Shown in pieces: positions 47,520 to 58,100 of a stretch of DNA of 64,000 bases. Numbering within the stretch: the first letter of the stretch is position 1; each line of letters starts with the position of its first letter. The position numbers and the translations under genes were made by a program. The DNA is from Yonghaparkia sp. Root332. GTDB lineage: Bacteria; Actinomycetota; Actinomycetes; Actinomycetales; Microbacteriaceae. The notes below the pieces were generated by a model. The model did not search any database, was not told the DNA's origin, and saw only the letters and a program-made list of their open reading frames with translations. The DNA lies in NCBI RefSeq assembly GCF_001425665.1, contig NZ_LMCX01000001.1:865651-929650 (forward strand), read 5' to 3'.

Positions 47520-47874
47520 GCGGATGACGGATGACGGCATCTCGGTGGTGTCGCCGTCGGGGCGTCTGACGATGGTCGGAGCCCCGGACCTGCGTGAGAT
47601 GGTCTCGAGCCTCGTCCGGGACGGGCGCACCCGTCTCGTCGTCGACCTGAGCGGCGTCACGTTCCTCGACTCCTCCGGCCTCGGGGCGCTCGTGGCCGGT
47701 CTGAAGTCGGCGCGTCAGGCGGGCGGCGACCTGCGGATCGCCGCGGCCTCCGAGCAGGTCCTCCTCGTCCTCAAGCTCACGAGCCTGGATCGCGTGCTCG
47801 AGCCCCACGCGAGCGTCGACGCGGCGTTCGCCGAGCTCCGCCCGCGGGATCGGCGGGGGCGTCGGGCTCGCTGA
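47506..47874 (+). CDS. STAS-domain anti-sigma-factor antagonist (second copy)
   Basis: 122 aa. [21 protein letters not shown] places the conserved Ser at residue 56, exactly as in the first copy, and the two proteins align along their length, so they are paralogues. The start overlaps the glycosyltransferase end by 14 bases and AGGAG precedes it. A basic tail RDRRGRRAR is specific to this copy. Confidence 0.9.
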   Translation: MELSERMTDDGISVVSPSGRLTMVGAPDLREMVSSLVRDGRTRLVVDLSGVTFLDSSGLGALVAGLKSARQAGGDLRIAAASEQVLLVLKLTSLDRVLEPHASVDAAFAELRPRDRRGRRAR

Positions 47875-47903
47875 CGAGTGTCACCGATGCCTCTCGGCGG
47901 GAG

Positions 47904-47956
47904 TACCCTGGACGAGGCCGTTTCTCTCGATATCGAGAGATCTCTCGACGTCGAAC
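47904..47956 (+). promoter_or_regulatory. sucCD promoter with two tandem palindromic operators
   Basis: TACCCT (47904-47909) is a candidate -10. Downstream lies TCTCTCGATATCGAGAGA (47923-47940), a perfect 18-base palindrome, directly followed by the degenerate copy TCTCTCGACGTCGA at 47941-47954. A third palindrome, CGAGAGATCTCTCG (47934-47947), bridges the two. The position just after the predicted transcription start suggests repression. The regulator is not identifiable. Confidence 0.6.
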
Positions 47957-48022
47957 CACCTCGAGACCGAGAACCGCCGGCCGGTTCCGACGTACATCGC
48001 ACGTGGATGGGAAGAGCAGAGC

Positions 48023-49186
48023 GTGGATCTTTTCGAGTACCAAGCACGGGACATGTTCGAGAAGCACGGTGTTCCCGTGCTCGCCGGCATCGTCGCCGAC
48101 ACCCCTGAGGAAGCCCGCGCCGCGGCCGAGAAGCTCGGCGGCGTCACGGTCGTGAAGGCTCAGGTCAAGACCGGAGGCCGCGGCAAGGCCGGCGGCGTCA
48201 AGGTCGCCAAGACGCCGGAGGACGCGGAGGCCGCGGCCGAGGCGATCCTGGGCCTCGACATCAAGGGCCACGTCGTCAAGCGCGTCATGGTCGCCGCCGG
48301 AGCGGACATCAAGGAGGAGTTCTACTTCTCCGTCCTGCTCGACCGCGCGAACCGCAGCTACCTCGCGCTGTGCAGCTACGAGGGCGGCATGGAGATCGAG
48401 CAGCTCGCCGAGGAGCGCCCCGAGGCGCTCGCGCGCGTCGAGGTCGACCCGGGTCGCGGCATCGACCTGGACAAGGCGCGCGAGATCGCGGTCGAGGCGA
48501 AGTTCCCGACCGAGCTCGTCGAGAAGGTCGCCCCCGTCTTCGTGACGCTGTACGACGTGTACGTGAAGGAGGACGCGACGCTCGTCGAGGTCAACCCGCT
48601 CGTGCTCACCGGCGCCGGCGACATCGTCGCCCTCGACGGCAAGGTCTCCCTCGACGAGAACGCCTCGTTCCGCCAGGCCGACCACGCGGCGCTCGAGGAC
48701 AAGGACTCGACCGACCCGCTCGAGGCCAAGGCCAAGGAGCACGACCTCAACTACGTCAAGCTCGACGGCGAGGTCGGCATCATCGGCAACGGCGCCGGGC
48801 TCGTCATGTCGACGCTCGACGTCGTCGCCTACGCCGGTGAGGCGCACGGCGGCGTGAAGCCCGCCAACTTCCTCGACATCGGCGGCGGCGCCTCGGCCGA
48901 GGTCATGGCCGCGGGCCTCGACGTCATCCTCGGCGATGAGCAGGTCAAGAGCGTGTTCGTCAACGTCTTCGGCGGCATCACCGCGTGCGACGCCGTCGCG
49001 AACGGCATCGTGAAGGCCCTCGAGATCCTCGGCGACACGGCGACCAAGCCGCTCGTCGTCCGACTCGACGGCAACAACGTCGAGGAGGGTCGCCGCATCC
49101 TCGCCGACGCGAACCACCCGCTCGTGACGATCGCGAGCTCCATGGACGAGGGCGCCGACAAGGCCGCCGAGCTGGCTGCGAAGTAA
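48023..49186 (+). CDS. sucC: Succinate-CoA ligase (ADP-forming) subunit beta
   Basis: Beta subunit of the TCA-cycle enzyme linking succinyl-CoA and ATP formation. The 387-aa protein starts [19 protein letters not shown] (ATP-grasp), has [25 protein letters not shown] and [18 protein letters not shown], and [17 protein letters not shown]. The GTG at 48023 follows GGGAAGAGC. It forms an operon with sucD, eleven bases downstream. Confidence 0.97.
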   Translation: MDLFEYQARDMFEKHGVPVLAGIVADTPEEARAAAEKLGGVTVVKAQVKTGGRGKAGGVKVAKTPEDAEAAAEAILGLDIKGHVVKRVMVAAGADIKEEFYFSVLLDRANRSYLALCSYEGGMEIEQLAEERPEALARVEVDPGRGIDLDKAREIAVEAKFPTELVEKVAPVFVTLYDVYVKEDATLVEVNPLVLTGAGDIVALDGKVSLDENASFRQADHAALEDKDSTDPLEAKAKEHDLNYVKLDGEVGIIGNGAGLVMSTLDVVAYAGEAHGGVKPANFLDIGGGASAEVMAAGLDVILGDEQVKSVFVNVFGGITACDAVANGIVKALEILGDTATKPLVVRLDGNNVEEGRRILADANHPLVTIASSMDEGADKAAELAAK

Positions 49187-49197
49187 GGGACGCGAAC

Positions 49198-50100
49198 ATG
49201 TCGATCTTCCTCAACAAGGACTCCAAGGTCATCGTCCAGGGCATCACCGGCGGCGAGGGCACCAAGCACACGGCGCTCATGCTGAAGGCCGGCACCCAGG
49301 TCGTCGGCGGCGTCAACGCCCGCAAGGCCGGCACGACCGTCTCGCACACCGCGGCCGACGGCTCGACCGTCGAGCTCCCGGTCTTCGGCACGGTCGCCGA
49401 GGCGATGTCGGCCACGGGCGCCGACGTCTCGATCGCGTTCGTGCCGCCGGCGTTCGCCAAGGACGCGGCGATCGAGGCCATCGACGCCGAGATGCCCCTC
49501 CTCGTGATCATCACCGAGGGCATCCCCGTGCTCGACTCGGCCGAGCTGTGGGCGCACGCGAAGGCCAAGGGCGGCACGACCCGCATCATCGGCCCGAACT
49601 GCCCGGGCATCATCACGCCCGGCGAGGCGCTCGTGGGCATCACGCCCGCGACGATCACCGGCAAGGGCCCGATCGGCCTCGTGTCGAAGTCGGGCACGCT
49701 GACCTACCAGATGATGTACGAGCTGCGCGACCTCGGCTTCTCGACCGCCATCGGCATCGGCGGCGACCCGATCATCGGCACGACGCACATCGACGCCCTC
49801 GCGGCGTTCGAGGCCGACCCCGAGACGAAGGCGATCGTCATGATCGGCGAGATCGGCGGCGACGCCGAGGAGCGCGCGGCCGACTTCATCAAGGCGAACG
49901 TCACCAAGCCCGTCGTCGGCTACGTCGCGGGCTTCACGGCCCCCGAGGGCAAGACGATGGGCCACGCGGGCGCGATCGTCTCCGGCTCGGCCGGCACGGC
50001 GCAGGCCAAGAAGGAGGCGCTCGAGGCCGCCGGCGTGAAGGTCGGCAAGACGCCGAGCGAGGCCGCCGCCCTCATGCGAGAGATCATCGCGGGGCTCTAG
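49198..50100 (+). CDS. sucD: Succinate-CoA ligase (ADP-forming) subunit alpha
   Basis: Binds CoA and carries the phosphorylated His. The 300-aa protein reads [33 protein letters not shown], and [21 protein letters not shown] with the active-site His (GHAGA). The length is normal. Confidence 0.97.
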   Translation: MSIFLNKDSKVIVQGITGGEGTKHTALMLKAGTQVVGGVNARKAGTTVSHTAADGSTVELPVFGTVAEAMSATGADVSIAFVPPAFAKDAAIEAIDAEMPLLVIITEGIPVLDSAELWAHAKAKGGTTRIIGPNCPGIITPGEALVGITPATITGKGPIGLVSKSGTLTYQMMYELRDLGFSTAIGIGGDPIIGTTHIDALAAFEADPETKAIVMIGEIGGDAEERAADFIKANVTKPVVGYVAGFTAPEGKTMGHAGAIVSGSAGTAQAKKEALEAAGVKVGKTPSEAAALMREIIAGL

Positions 50101-50118
50101 CGGGCATCCGCACCATCG

Positions 50119-50153
50119 ACGGCCCTGTCGCTCCTCGTGAGCGGCGGGGCCGT
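50119..50153 (+). terminator. Terminator after sucD
   Basis: ACGGCCC pairs with GGGCCGT and the inner CGCTC with GAGCG, giving about 15 pairs with G-T wobbles and the loop CTCGT. A short TTCG follows. It lies 18 bases after the sucD stop. Confidence 0.6.
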
Positions 50154-50232
50154 TCGCATGCCCCGGCGGGCGCACCGAATCAGCGGATGCTCGCCCGGAC
50201 CCGATCGTCGACCGAGGCCGCGCTCCGCCGGG

Positions 50233-51003
50233 TCAGTCGTCGTCGCGCGGGCTCACCGCGGGCGGCCAGCTCGACGAGCCGAGCTCGCGGGAGATGTTGC
50301 GCGCCGTCTCGCGCAGGTCGTTGAGCACCCCCGCCTCGGGGGGCCACTCGCTCGAGGGCATGACGACCGAGACCGCGGCGATGACGGAGCCGCTGCGGTC
50401 GGCGACGGGCACGGCGACGGACGATTCGCCGAGGACCGCCTCGTCCTCCTCGAAGGCGAGGGCGCGCTCAGCGATCTGTGCGAACTGGAGGCGGAGCGTC
50501 GCCGGGTCGGTGATGGTGTCACCCGTGAGGCTGCGCAGGGGCTTCGCGAGCAGCTCGTCGGCCGCCGACGGGTGGTAGGCGAGCAGCACCTTGCCGAGCG
50601 CCGAGGCGTGGGAGGGGATGGTGAGGCCCGTCTCGAGCATCTGCTGGCTGCCGTCGGGGCGCCGGTTGTGGTGGATGATGATGACCTCGTCGAACAGCTC
50701 GGCCCCGAGCCGGGCGGAGAGCCCGGTGCGGCGGGCGAGCTCGCGCGTCCAGCGCATCGCGCGCGCGCGAACGTCGAGCGTGTCGAGGTAGACGTTCGAG
50801 AGCTTGAGCAGTGCAGGGCCGAGCATGTAGCGCTGGCTGCCGGGCTCCTTCGCCACGAGGCCGTGGGCCTGCAGCGACTTGACGATGCCGTGCACGGTCG
50901 ACGGCGGGAGCTCGAGGATCGCCGCGAGCTCGGTGATGCCGAGGTGCCGGGCGCCCTGCAGCGACGTGAGCACGCGCGCGGCGCGATCGATCGCCTGGAT
51001 CAT
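50233..51003 (-). CDS. IclR-family transcriptional regulator
   Basis: 256 aa. The N-terminal winged helix (about 1-65: AIDRAARVLTSLQGARHLGI, LPPSTVHGIVKSLQAHGLV) and the C-terminal ligand domain (GLTIPSHASALGKVLLAY) identify IclR. It is divergent from glpF-dhaKLM, as GylR-type regulators of glycerol genes are, so control of that operon is likely. GGAGG precedes the ATG. Confidence 0.92.
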   Translation of the reverse strand: MIQAIDRAARVLTSLQGARHLGITELAAILELPPSTVHGIVKSLQAHGLVAKEPGSQRYMLGPALLKLSNVYLDTLDVRARAMRWTRELARRTGLSARLGAELFDEVIIIHHNRRPDGSQQMLETGLTIPSHASALGKVLLAYHPSAADELLAKPLRSLTGDTITDPATLRLQFAQIAERALAFEEDEAVLGESSVAVPVADRSGSVIAAVSVVMPSSEWPPEAGVLNDLRETARNISRELGSSSWPPAVSPRDDD

Positions 51004-51086
51004 CGTCGAACCTCCTCGGTCTCCGCCCATTATGCGTGCTGTGCGCCTCGCCATCCGCAATTGCCGAACCCCTCAGCGATTCGCTC

Positions 51087-51116
51087 TTGACAGCACCCGC
51101 ATTCTCGTCGCATATT
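51087..51116 (+). promoter_or_regulatory. glpF-dhaKLM promoter
   Basis: A perfect TTGACA (51087-51092), an 18-base spacer and CATATT (51111-51116). Transcription would begin near 51123, leaving a leader of about 78 bases. Confidence 0.7.
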
Positions 51117-51129
51117 CGACATTATCGAA
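51115..51129. promoter_or_regulatory. Candidate IclR operator
   Basis: TTCGACATTATCGAA is a palindrome with five-base arms TTCGA/TCGAA overlapping the end of the -10 box and the start point of glpF. IclR repressors commonly bind there. A further TTCCGGAA lies just downstream. Confidence 0.5.
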
Positions 51130-51200
51130 AGGTGTTCCGGAAAACCCGGCTCACTCGGCGCCCATCGCCATCGATGATCCGCATGTTCGAAGGAGCACAT

Positions 51201-51964
51201 ATGGATGACAACCGGCAGTGGCAGAAGCTCGCCGCCGAGTTCCTCGGCACCGCCTTCCTCGTCTTCGTCGGGGTGGGTTCGGTGCCCGCCACCCTCATCG
51301 TGAACGGCGACGCGCCCTTCACGATGGCCGACCTGGGCATGATCTCGCTCGCGTTCGGGACGATCGTCGTCGTCACCGTCTACGTGTTCGGGTACATCTC
51401 GGGCAACCACATCAACCCGGCCGTGACCATCGCCCTCGCGGTGAGCGGCAAGTTCCCGTGGCGCGACGTCCCGGCCTACCTCGCCGCGCAGGTCGCCGGC
51501 GCGATCGCCGGCTCGTTCGCCATCGTCGGCGTGCTCGGGGCCCGCGCGAGCGAGGTCGGCCTCGGCGTCGCCGCCTACGATGCGGCGACCGTGCCCTGGT
51601 ACCAGGCGTTCTTCGCCGAGTTCGTCGGCACCTTCCTGCTCGTGTTCGCGGTCTTCGGCGTGATCTACCGCCGCGCGGCGCCGGGCTGGGCGGGCCTCGC
51701 GATCGGCTTCGTGGTGTTCGCCGCGATCATCCCGGTCGCCCCGACCACGGGCGCATCCATCAACCCCGCCCGCACGACGGGGCCGATGCTCGTCCAGCAG
51801 CTGCTGGGCGGCGAGGTGGCGTGGGAGCAGTGGCCCGTGTACGTCGGCGCCGAACTGCTCGCCGGTGCACTCGCCGCACTCGCATTCGCCCTGTTGGCTC
51901 ACACTGAAGGCGACAAGACTGGCCTCAAGGAAACCCTTGCGAAGAAGGAAGGAACCCTCTCGTC

Positions 51965-51968
<4 letters not shown>
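51201..51968 (+). CDS. glpF: MIP-family channel, probable glycerol facilitator
   Basis: 255 aa, six membrane helices and two pore half-helices with GNHINPAVT and GASINPARTTGP. The NPA motifs are intact. After the second NPAR, glycerol facilitators usually have Asp and water channels Ser; here it is Thr, so selectivity is not decided by sequence. Context (dhaK, dhaL, dhaM) supports glycerol or dihydroxyacetone uptake. AAGGAG precedes the ATG; the end overlaps dhaK. Confidence 0.88.
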
Positions 51969-52963
<995 letters not shown>

Positions 52964-53039
52964 CCGAGAGCGCCGCCGCGACCACCCGCACCCCGCACCG
53001 CCTGCCACCCCGGCACCGACGCCGAGACCGAGGAGAACC

Positions 53040-53684
53040 ATGAGCACCACCGACACCATCACGATCGAGGGCTTCACCGCCTGGCTCGCCGCTTTCCGCG
53101 ACCGCGTCACCGAGCACAGGTCGTACCTGACCGAGCTCGACTCGGCCATCGGCGACGCCGACCACGGGGCCAACATGGCCCGCGGCATGGCCGCCGTGAT
53201 GGAGAAGGTGGGCGCCTCGCCCGCCACGACCGCCGACGAGCTGTTCAAGACGGTGGGGATGACCCTCGTCACGTCGGTGGGCGGGGCGAGCGGGCCGCTC
53301 TACGGCACCTTCTTCCTCCGACTCGGGATGACGGCCGGGGCGGTCGCGGAGTGCGATGCGGCGGCGCTCTCCTCCGCCCTCCGCGCCGGGCTCGACGGAG
53401 TCGTCGCGCGCGGCAAGGCCGAGGCGGGCGACAAGACGATGTTCGACGCGATGGCGCCCGCGCTCGAGGCGATGGATGCGGCGATCGCCTCGGGCGCATC
53501 CCTCGCCGAGGCGACGGCCGCGGCCCGCGATGCCGCCGAAGCCGGCCGCGACGCGACCGAGCCGCTCGTGGCCCGCAAGGGTCGCGCGAGCTATCTCGGC
53601 GAGCGCAGCGCCGGCCACCTCGACCCCGGCGCCACCTCTACCGCGCTGCTGTTCGACGCCCTCGCGGAGGTCACGGCGTCGTGA
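53040..53684 (+). CDS. dhaL: Dihydroxyacetone kinase subunit DhaL (ADP-binding)
   Basis: 214 aa. The conserved LDSAIGDADHGANMARGM binds Mg-ADP through its Asp residues; SVGGASGPLYGTFF, GDKTMFDAMAP and GHLDPGATSTALLF complete the family pattern. In the PTS form, ADP is a fixed cofactor rephosphorylated by DhaM. GAGGAG precedes the ATG. It overlaps dhaM by GTGA. Confidence 0.96.
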   Translation: MSTTDTITIEGFTAWLAAFRDRVTEHRSYLTELDSAIGDADHGANMARGMAAVMEKVGASPATTADELFKTVGMTLVTSVGGASGPLYGTFFLRLGMTAGAVAECDAAALSSALRAGLDGVVARGKAEAGDKTMFDAMAPALEAMDAAIASGASLAEATAAARDAAEAGRDATEPLVARKGRASYLGERSAGHLDPGATSTALLFDALAEVTAS

Positions 53685-56206
53685 GCGTCGAAGCCCCCCG
53701 CGTCGGCATCGTCGCGGTCTCGCACAGTCGACCCCTCGCCGAGGCGGCCGTCGCCCTCGCCCTCGAGATGGTCGCGGGCGATCCGCCGCCCATCGCGATC
53801 GCGGCGGGCACGGCCGACGGCGGCACGGGCACCGATGCGGTGCGGGTCTCCGAGGCGATCGTGGAGGTCGGCGCGGGCGGCGCGGGCGTCGTCGTGCTCA
53901 TGGATCTCGGCTCGGCCGTCATGAGCGCCGAGATGGCGCTCGAGTTCGTGGCCGACCCCGATCTCCGCGTGCGCCTCGTCTCGGCGCCCTTCGTCGAGGG
54001 CCTCCTCGCGGCCGTCGTCCGCGCGGCCGGCGGGGCCGACCTCGACACCGTCGCCACCGAGGCGCTCGGCGCCCTGCGTCCGAAGAGCGAGCAGCTGGGG
54101 GACGCGCCCGTCGTCAGTGGGGACTCCGCGACCGCCGACGCGACGAACGCGGCGGATGCCCCGCCGGCCCCCGTCGACGACCTCGCGTCGGCCGCACCCC
54201 CGCCCGCGATCGCGGAGGCGGTCGTGCGCAACGTGGCAGGCCTTCACGCCCGCCCGGCGGCCGAGATCGCCGGTCTCGTGGCCGAGCGCGGCGTCGCCCT
54301 CACTCTCGCGACCGGGTCGAAGGGCCCGGTCGACGCGACGAGCCCGATCGGCATCGCCATCCTGGGCGCGGGCCCCGGCACGATCGTCCGCATCGCGGCG
54401 AGCGGCGCGGGCGCCGCCGAGGCGGTCGAAGAGGTGCGCGCGCTCATCGAGTCGGGCTTCGGCGAGGAGCTCGCCGAGCTCGACGGCGCCGCTGCGACAC
54501 CCGCCGCCCCGGCCGCCGCCCCCGCCGCCTCGGCCCCCGTCGCCCCCGCGCGCCCTGCCGCCCTGTCCCACCCCCTGGGCGTGAGCTCCGGCCGTGTGGT
54601 CGGCCCCGTCGCCGTCATGGTGCACGCGGCCGACGAGCCTGACGCGGCCGCGCGCATCCCCGCCGACGAGCGGCGCGGCGCGGCGACGCGCCTGCGCGAG
54701 TCGATGCTCGCCGTCGCGGGCGAGATGCACACGACGGCGCAGACCCTCAGCGGCCAGCGCCGCGACGTGCTCGTCGCGACCGCCGCGATCGCCGCCGACC
54801 CGGCCCTGCATCGTGCGGCCGAGTCGCTCGTGCGCGACGAGGGGCTCACGCCCGAGCGCGCGGTCTGGGTCGAGCTGGGCCGCACCGCCGCGCAGTACCG
54901 CGAGCTCGGCGGGCGCATGGCCGAGCGCGTGACCGACCTCGTCGACGTGCGCGACCGCATCATCGCCCGTCTCACGGGCGTCGAGCGGCCGGGTGTGCCC
55001 GAGCGCGACCACCCGTTCATCCTCGTCGCCGACGACCTCGCCCCCGTCGACACGGTCGGCCTCGACCCCGAGCGCTGCCTCGCGATCGTCACCGAGCAGG
55101 GCGGTCCGACCTCGCACACGGCGATCCTCGCGCGCGAGCTCGGTCTGCCGGCCATCGTCGGCGCGGCCGGGGCGACGGCGCTCGCCGACGGCACCGTCGT
55201 TCTCGTCGACGGCGACACGGGCGAGCTCATCGTCCAGCCCGACGAGGGCACGCGCGCGACCGCGACGGGCGTCATCACCCTGCCGCCCTTCGAGGGCCCG
55301 GGCGAGACGGCCGACGGGCACCGCGTCGTGCTCGGGGCGAATGTCGGCGCCCCCCGCGACATCCGCCGCGCCGTCGAGCGCGGGGCCGAGGGCGTCGGGC
55401 TGTTCCGCACCGAGTTCTGCTTCCTCGACCGCACGAGCGAGCCGAGCGTCGACGACCAGATCGCGGCCTACCGCGAGGTCTTCGCGGCCTTCCCCGGTGC
55501 GCGCGTCGTCGTCCGCACCCTCGACGCCGGCAGCGACAAGCCCCTGCCGTTCCTCACCTCCGACGACGAGCCGAACCCCGCGCTCGGAGTCCGCGGCTAC
55601 CGCACCTCCCGCCGCGACCCCGAGGTGCTCGACGCGCAGCTGCGCGCGATCGCGCGCGCCGCCGGCGCCGAGAGGGCGGATGCCTGGGTCATGGCCCCGA
55701 TGATCGCGACCGTCGCCGAGGCGACCGAGTTCGCCGCGCGCGCCCGCGCCGCGGGCAACGCCACGGTCGGCGTGATGATCGAGACTCCGGCCGCGGCGCT
55801 CGTCGCCGACGAGCTGTGCGCCGCCGTCGACTTCGTGAGCATCGGCACCAACGACCTCTCGCAGTACACGATGGCCGCCGACCGCATGTCGGGCGAGCTC
55901 GCCCACCTCGCCGACCCGTGGCAACCCGCGGTGCTCCGCGCCATCCGCCTGATCGGCGCGGCGGGCACCCGGTCGGGCACCCCGGTCGGGGTGTGCGGCG
56001 AGGCCGCCGCCGACCCCGCGCTCGCGCCCGTGCTCGTGGGGCTCGGCGTGACGAGCCTGTCGATGGCGGCGCGCGCGATCACCGCGGTGGGGGCGATCGT
56101 GTCCTCCGCGACGCTCGCGCAGTGCCGGGCCGCGGCCGAGGCGGCGTGCGCGGCGACCGATCCGGCGGCGGCCCGAGCGGCGGCGCGGGAGGCCCTGGCC
56201 AGCTAG
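53681..56206 (+). CDS. dhaM: DhaM-HPr-enzyme I fusion protein
   Basis: 841 aa. DhaM EIIA-type domain at about 5-135 with His15 in VSHSRPLAE; HPr domain at about 178-265 with His189 in [12 protein letters not shown]; enzyme I domains at about 297-841 with His479 in [33 protein letters not shown] and [10 protein letters not shown]. The chain carries phosphoryl groups from phosphoenolpyruvate to DhaL-ADP by itself, independent of the general PTS. Ala/Pro-rich linkers join the parts. Last gene of the operon. Confidence 0.93.
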   Translation: MSVEAPRVGIVAVSHSRPLAEAAVALALEMVAGDPPPIAIAAGTADGGTGTDAVRVSEAIVEVGAGGAGVVVLMDLGSAVMSAEMALEFVADPDLRVRLVSAPFVEGLLAAVVRAAGGADLDTVATEALGALRPKSEQLGDAPVVSGDSATADATNAADAPPAPVDDLASAAPPPAIAEAVVRNVAGLHARPAAEIAGLVAERGVALTLATGSKGPVDATSPIGIAILGAGPGTIVRIAASGAGAAEAVEEVRALIESGFGEELAELDGAAATPAAPAAAPAASAPVAPARPAALSHPLGVSSGRVVGPVAVMVHAADEPDAAARIPADERRGAATRLRESMLAVAGEMHTTAQTLSGQRRDVLVATAAIAADPALHRAAESLVRDEGLTPERAVWVELGRTAAQYRELGGRMAERVTDLVDVRDRIIARLTGVERPGVPERDHPFILVADDLAPVDTVGLDPERCLAIVTEQGGPTSHTAILARELGLPAIVGAAGATALADGTVVLVDGDTGELIVQPDEGTRATATGVITLPPFEGPGETADGHRVVLGANVGAPRDIRRAVERGAEGVGLFRTEFCFLDRTSEPSVDDQIAAYREVFAAFPGARVVVRTLDAGSDKPLPFLTSDDEPNPALGVRGYRTSRRDPEVLDAQLRAIARAAGAERADAWVMAPMIATVAEATEFAARARAAGNATVGVMIETPAAALVADELCAAVDFVSIGTNDLSQYTMAADRMSGELAHLADPWQPAVLRAIRLIGAAGTRSGTPVGVCGEAAADPALAPVLVGLGVTSLSMAARAITAVGAIVSSATLAQCRAAAEAACAATDPAAARAAAREALAS

Positions 56207-56215
56207 CCCCGCCGG

Positions 56216-56221
56216 TAGGCT
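56216..56221 (+). promoter_or_regulatory. -10 box for the DUF6350 gene
   Basis: TAGGCT ends eight bases before the ATG at 56230, in the 23-base gap after dhaM. No Shine-Dalgarno is present. Confidence 0.5.
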
Positions 56222-56229
56222 CGCCCCCG

Positions 56230-57468
56230 ATGAACCGCCGGTCGACCGTCCTCTTCTCCGCTCTCGAGGCGTTCCTCGTGGTCGGCATCGGCATCGGCAT
56301 CCCGCTGTCGATCCTCACCGTGATGTGGGCGGTGCAGTTCGGCTTCCAGCTCGACTGGCTGCCGTTCTGGCGCGCCGCGGTCGACATCTGGGCGCTCGGC
56401 CACGGCGCCGACGTCACGTTCACGCTCGACCCGGTGACCGCCGCGGCCGTCGGCGCCGACGCGGCGGCCGAGCCGTTCCTCGTCTCCCTCGCCCTCCTGG
56501 GCTTCGCGGCGCTCACGCTGCTCGCCGGGTGGCAGATGGGCCGGCGATCGCTGGGCGAGCCGCACCGGGCGCTCGGCGGCGCGGTCGCGATCGCGGGCAT
56601 CCTCGTCATCGGCGGTCTCGCGGCGCTCAGCGCGACCCACCCCGCGGCTCTCATCGCGCGCGGGCAGACCGCGATCTTCCCCGCCCTCGTCTTCGCTCTC
56701 GGCTTCGGCGTCGCCTCGCTCGACGCGCGCGGTCCGTGGCGCGAGCGGGCGGATGCCCTGCTCGAGCGCCTCCCCTCCCTCGCGCGCGGCATCATCGGCT
56801 CGGCGCTGCGCCTCGGCTCCGGCGCCGTCATCACCGTCGTCGGCGCGGCCGGCGTCGTGACGGCCGCCGCGCTCGTCCTCGGCTACGGGCAGGTCATCGC
56901 CCTGTACGAGAGCGTGCAGGCCGACGTGCTCGGCGGCATCGCCCTCACGGTCGGGCAGCTCGCGCTCATCCCGACCGTCGTGCTCTGGACGGCCTCGTGG
57001 CTCATCGGCCCCGGGTTCGCGATCGGCACCGGCTCGGCGATCTCGCCGCTCGGCACCGTCGTCGGGCCGCTCCCGGCCGTCCCGCTGCTCGGCGCCCTGC
57101 CGACGAGCGATGCGAGCCCCGGGCTCGTGGTGGTGCTCGTGCCGGTGCTCGCGGCCTTCGTCGCGGGCGTGCTCGTGCGGCCGCGGCTCGTCGCCGCGCT
57201 CGGCCCCGACCGGCGACCGGAGCCCTGGGCGCTCGCGACGGCGGGGGCGGCGGCGCTCGCCGCGGGCATCCTCGCCGCCTTCTCGGCCTGGATCGCCGCG
57301 GGCGCGGCGGGCCCGGGTCGCCTCGCGACGGTCGGCCCCGACCCGGTCGCCGTGGGGGTCTGGATGCTCGTCGAGACGCTCGTCGGCGCCGCACTCGGCC
57401 TGCTCGCCGGGGGAGTGCGCCTGCCGTGGGCCCCTCGGGCGTCCGATGCTCATCCGCGCAGCGAGTAG
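56230..57468 (+). CDS. DUF6350 family membrane protein
   Basis: 412 aa with about ten hydrophobic segments. The pattern [20 protein letters not shown] with [11 protein letters not shown] is the conserved core of the actinobacterial DUF6350 family, usually found directly before purN-purH. The function is unknown. Its stop codon is part of the purN -10 box. Confidence 0.8.
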   Translation: MNRRSTVLFSALEAFLVVGIGIGIPLSILTVMWAVQFGFQLDWLPFWRAAVDIWALGHGADVTFTLDPVTAAAVGADAAAEPFLVSLALLGFAALTLLAGWQMGRRSLGEPHRALGGAVAIAGILVIGGLAALSATHPAALIARGQTAIFPALVFALGFGVASLDARGPWRERADALLERLPSLARGIIGSALRLGSGAVITVVGAAGVVTAAALVLGYGQVIALYESVQADVLGGIALTVGQLALIPTVVLWTASWLIGPGFAIGTGSAISPLGTVVGPLPAVPLLGALPTSDASPGLVVVLVPVLAAFVAGVLVRPRLVAALGPDRRPEPWALATAGAAALAAGILAAFSAWIAAGAAGPGRLATVGPDPVAVGVWMLVETLVGAALGLLAGGVRLPWAPRASDAHPRSE

Positions 57469-57471
57469 CCT
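57466..57471 (+). promoter_or_regulatory. -10 box for purN
   Basis: TAGCCT overlaps the DUF6350 stop codon and ends six bases before the purN GTG at 57478, giving a leaderless start. Confidence 0.55.
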
Positions 57472-57477
57472 GGGAGC

Positions 57478-58062
57478 GTGCTGCGGGTCGTCGTTCTGAT
57501 CTCGGGCGGCGGGTCGAACCTGCGCGCTCTGCTCGAGGCGTCGGCGCACGCGGACTACCCCGCGCACATCGTCGCGGTCGGCGCCGATCGCGAGGCCGAC
57601 GGTCTCGCGCACGCCGAGGCCTTCGGGATCCCGAGCTTCACGGTGCCGTACTCGTCGTTCCCCTCGCGCGAGGCCTGGGGCGACGAGCTGCTGACGACGA
57701 TCCGCGAGTGGGAGCCCGACCTCGTCGTGCTGAGCGGGCTCATGCGCCTGCTGCCCGCGACCGTCGTCGACGCGCTCGCCCCGACCATCATCAACACGCA
57801 CCCCGCCTACCTGCCCGAGTTCCCCGGCGCCCACGGCGTGCGCGACGCGCTCGCGGCCGGTGTCGAGCAGACCGGCGCGAGCGTCATCGTCGTCGACGCG
57901 GGCGTCGACTCCGGGCCGATCCTCGCGCAGGAGCGCATTCCGGTCCTCCCCGGCGACACCGAGCACAGCCTGCACGAGCGCATCAAGCCCGTCGAGCGGC
58001 GCCTGCTGATCGAGACCGTGCGCGGCATCGCCACGGGCGAGATCGACCTCGCCGCCCTCTAG
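57478..58062 (+). CDS. purN: Phosphoribosylglycinamide formyltransferase
   Basis: Formylates GAR with 10-formyl-THF in purine synthesis. The 194-aa protein starts [20 protein letters not shown] and has the catalytic Asn-His-Asp set in [17 protein letters not shown] and [13 protein letters not shown]. It lies 38 bases before purH. Confidence 0.96.
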   Translation: MLRVVVLISGGGSNLRALLEASAHADYPAHIVAVGADREADGLAHAEAFGIPSFTVPYSSFPSREAWGDELLTTIREWEPDLVVLSGLMRLLPATVVDALAPTIINTHPAYLPEFPGAHGVRDALAAGVEQTGASVIVVDAGVDSGPILAQERIPVLPGDTEHSLHERIKPVERRLLIETVRGIATGEIDLAAL

Positions 58063-58100
58063 AACCGCACCCCACCACCCCACACTCGAGGAGCACCCCC

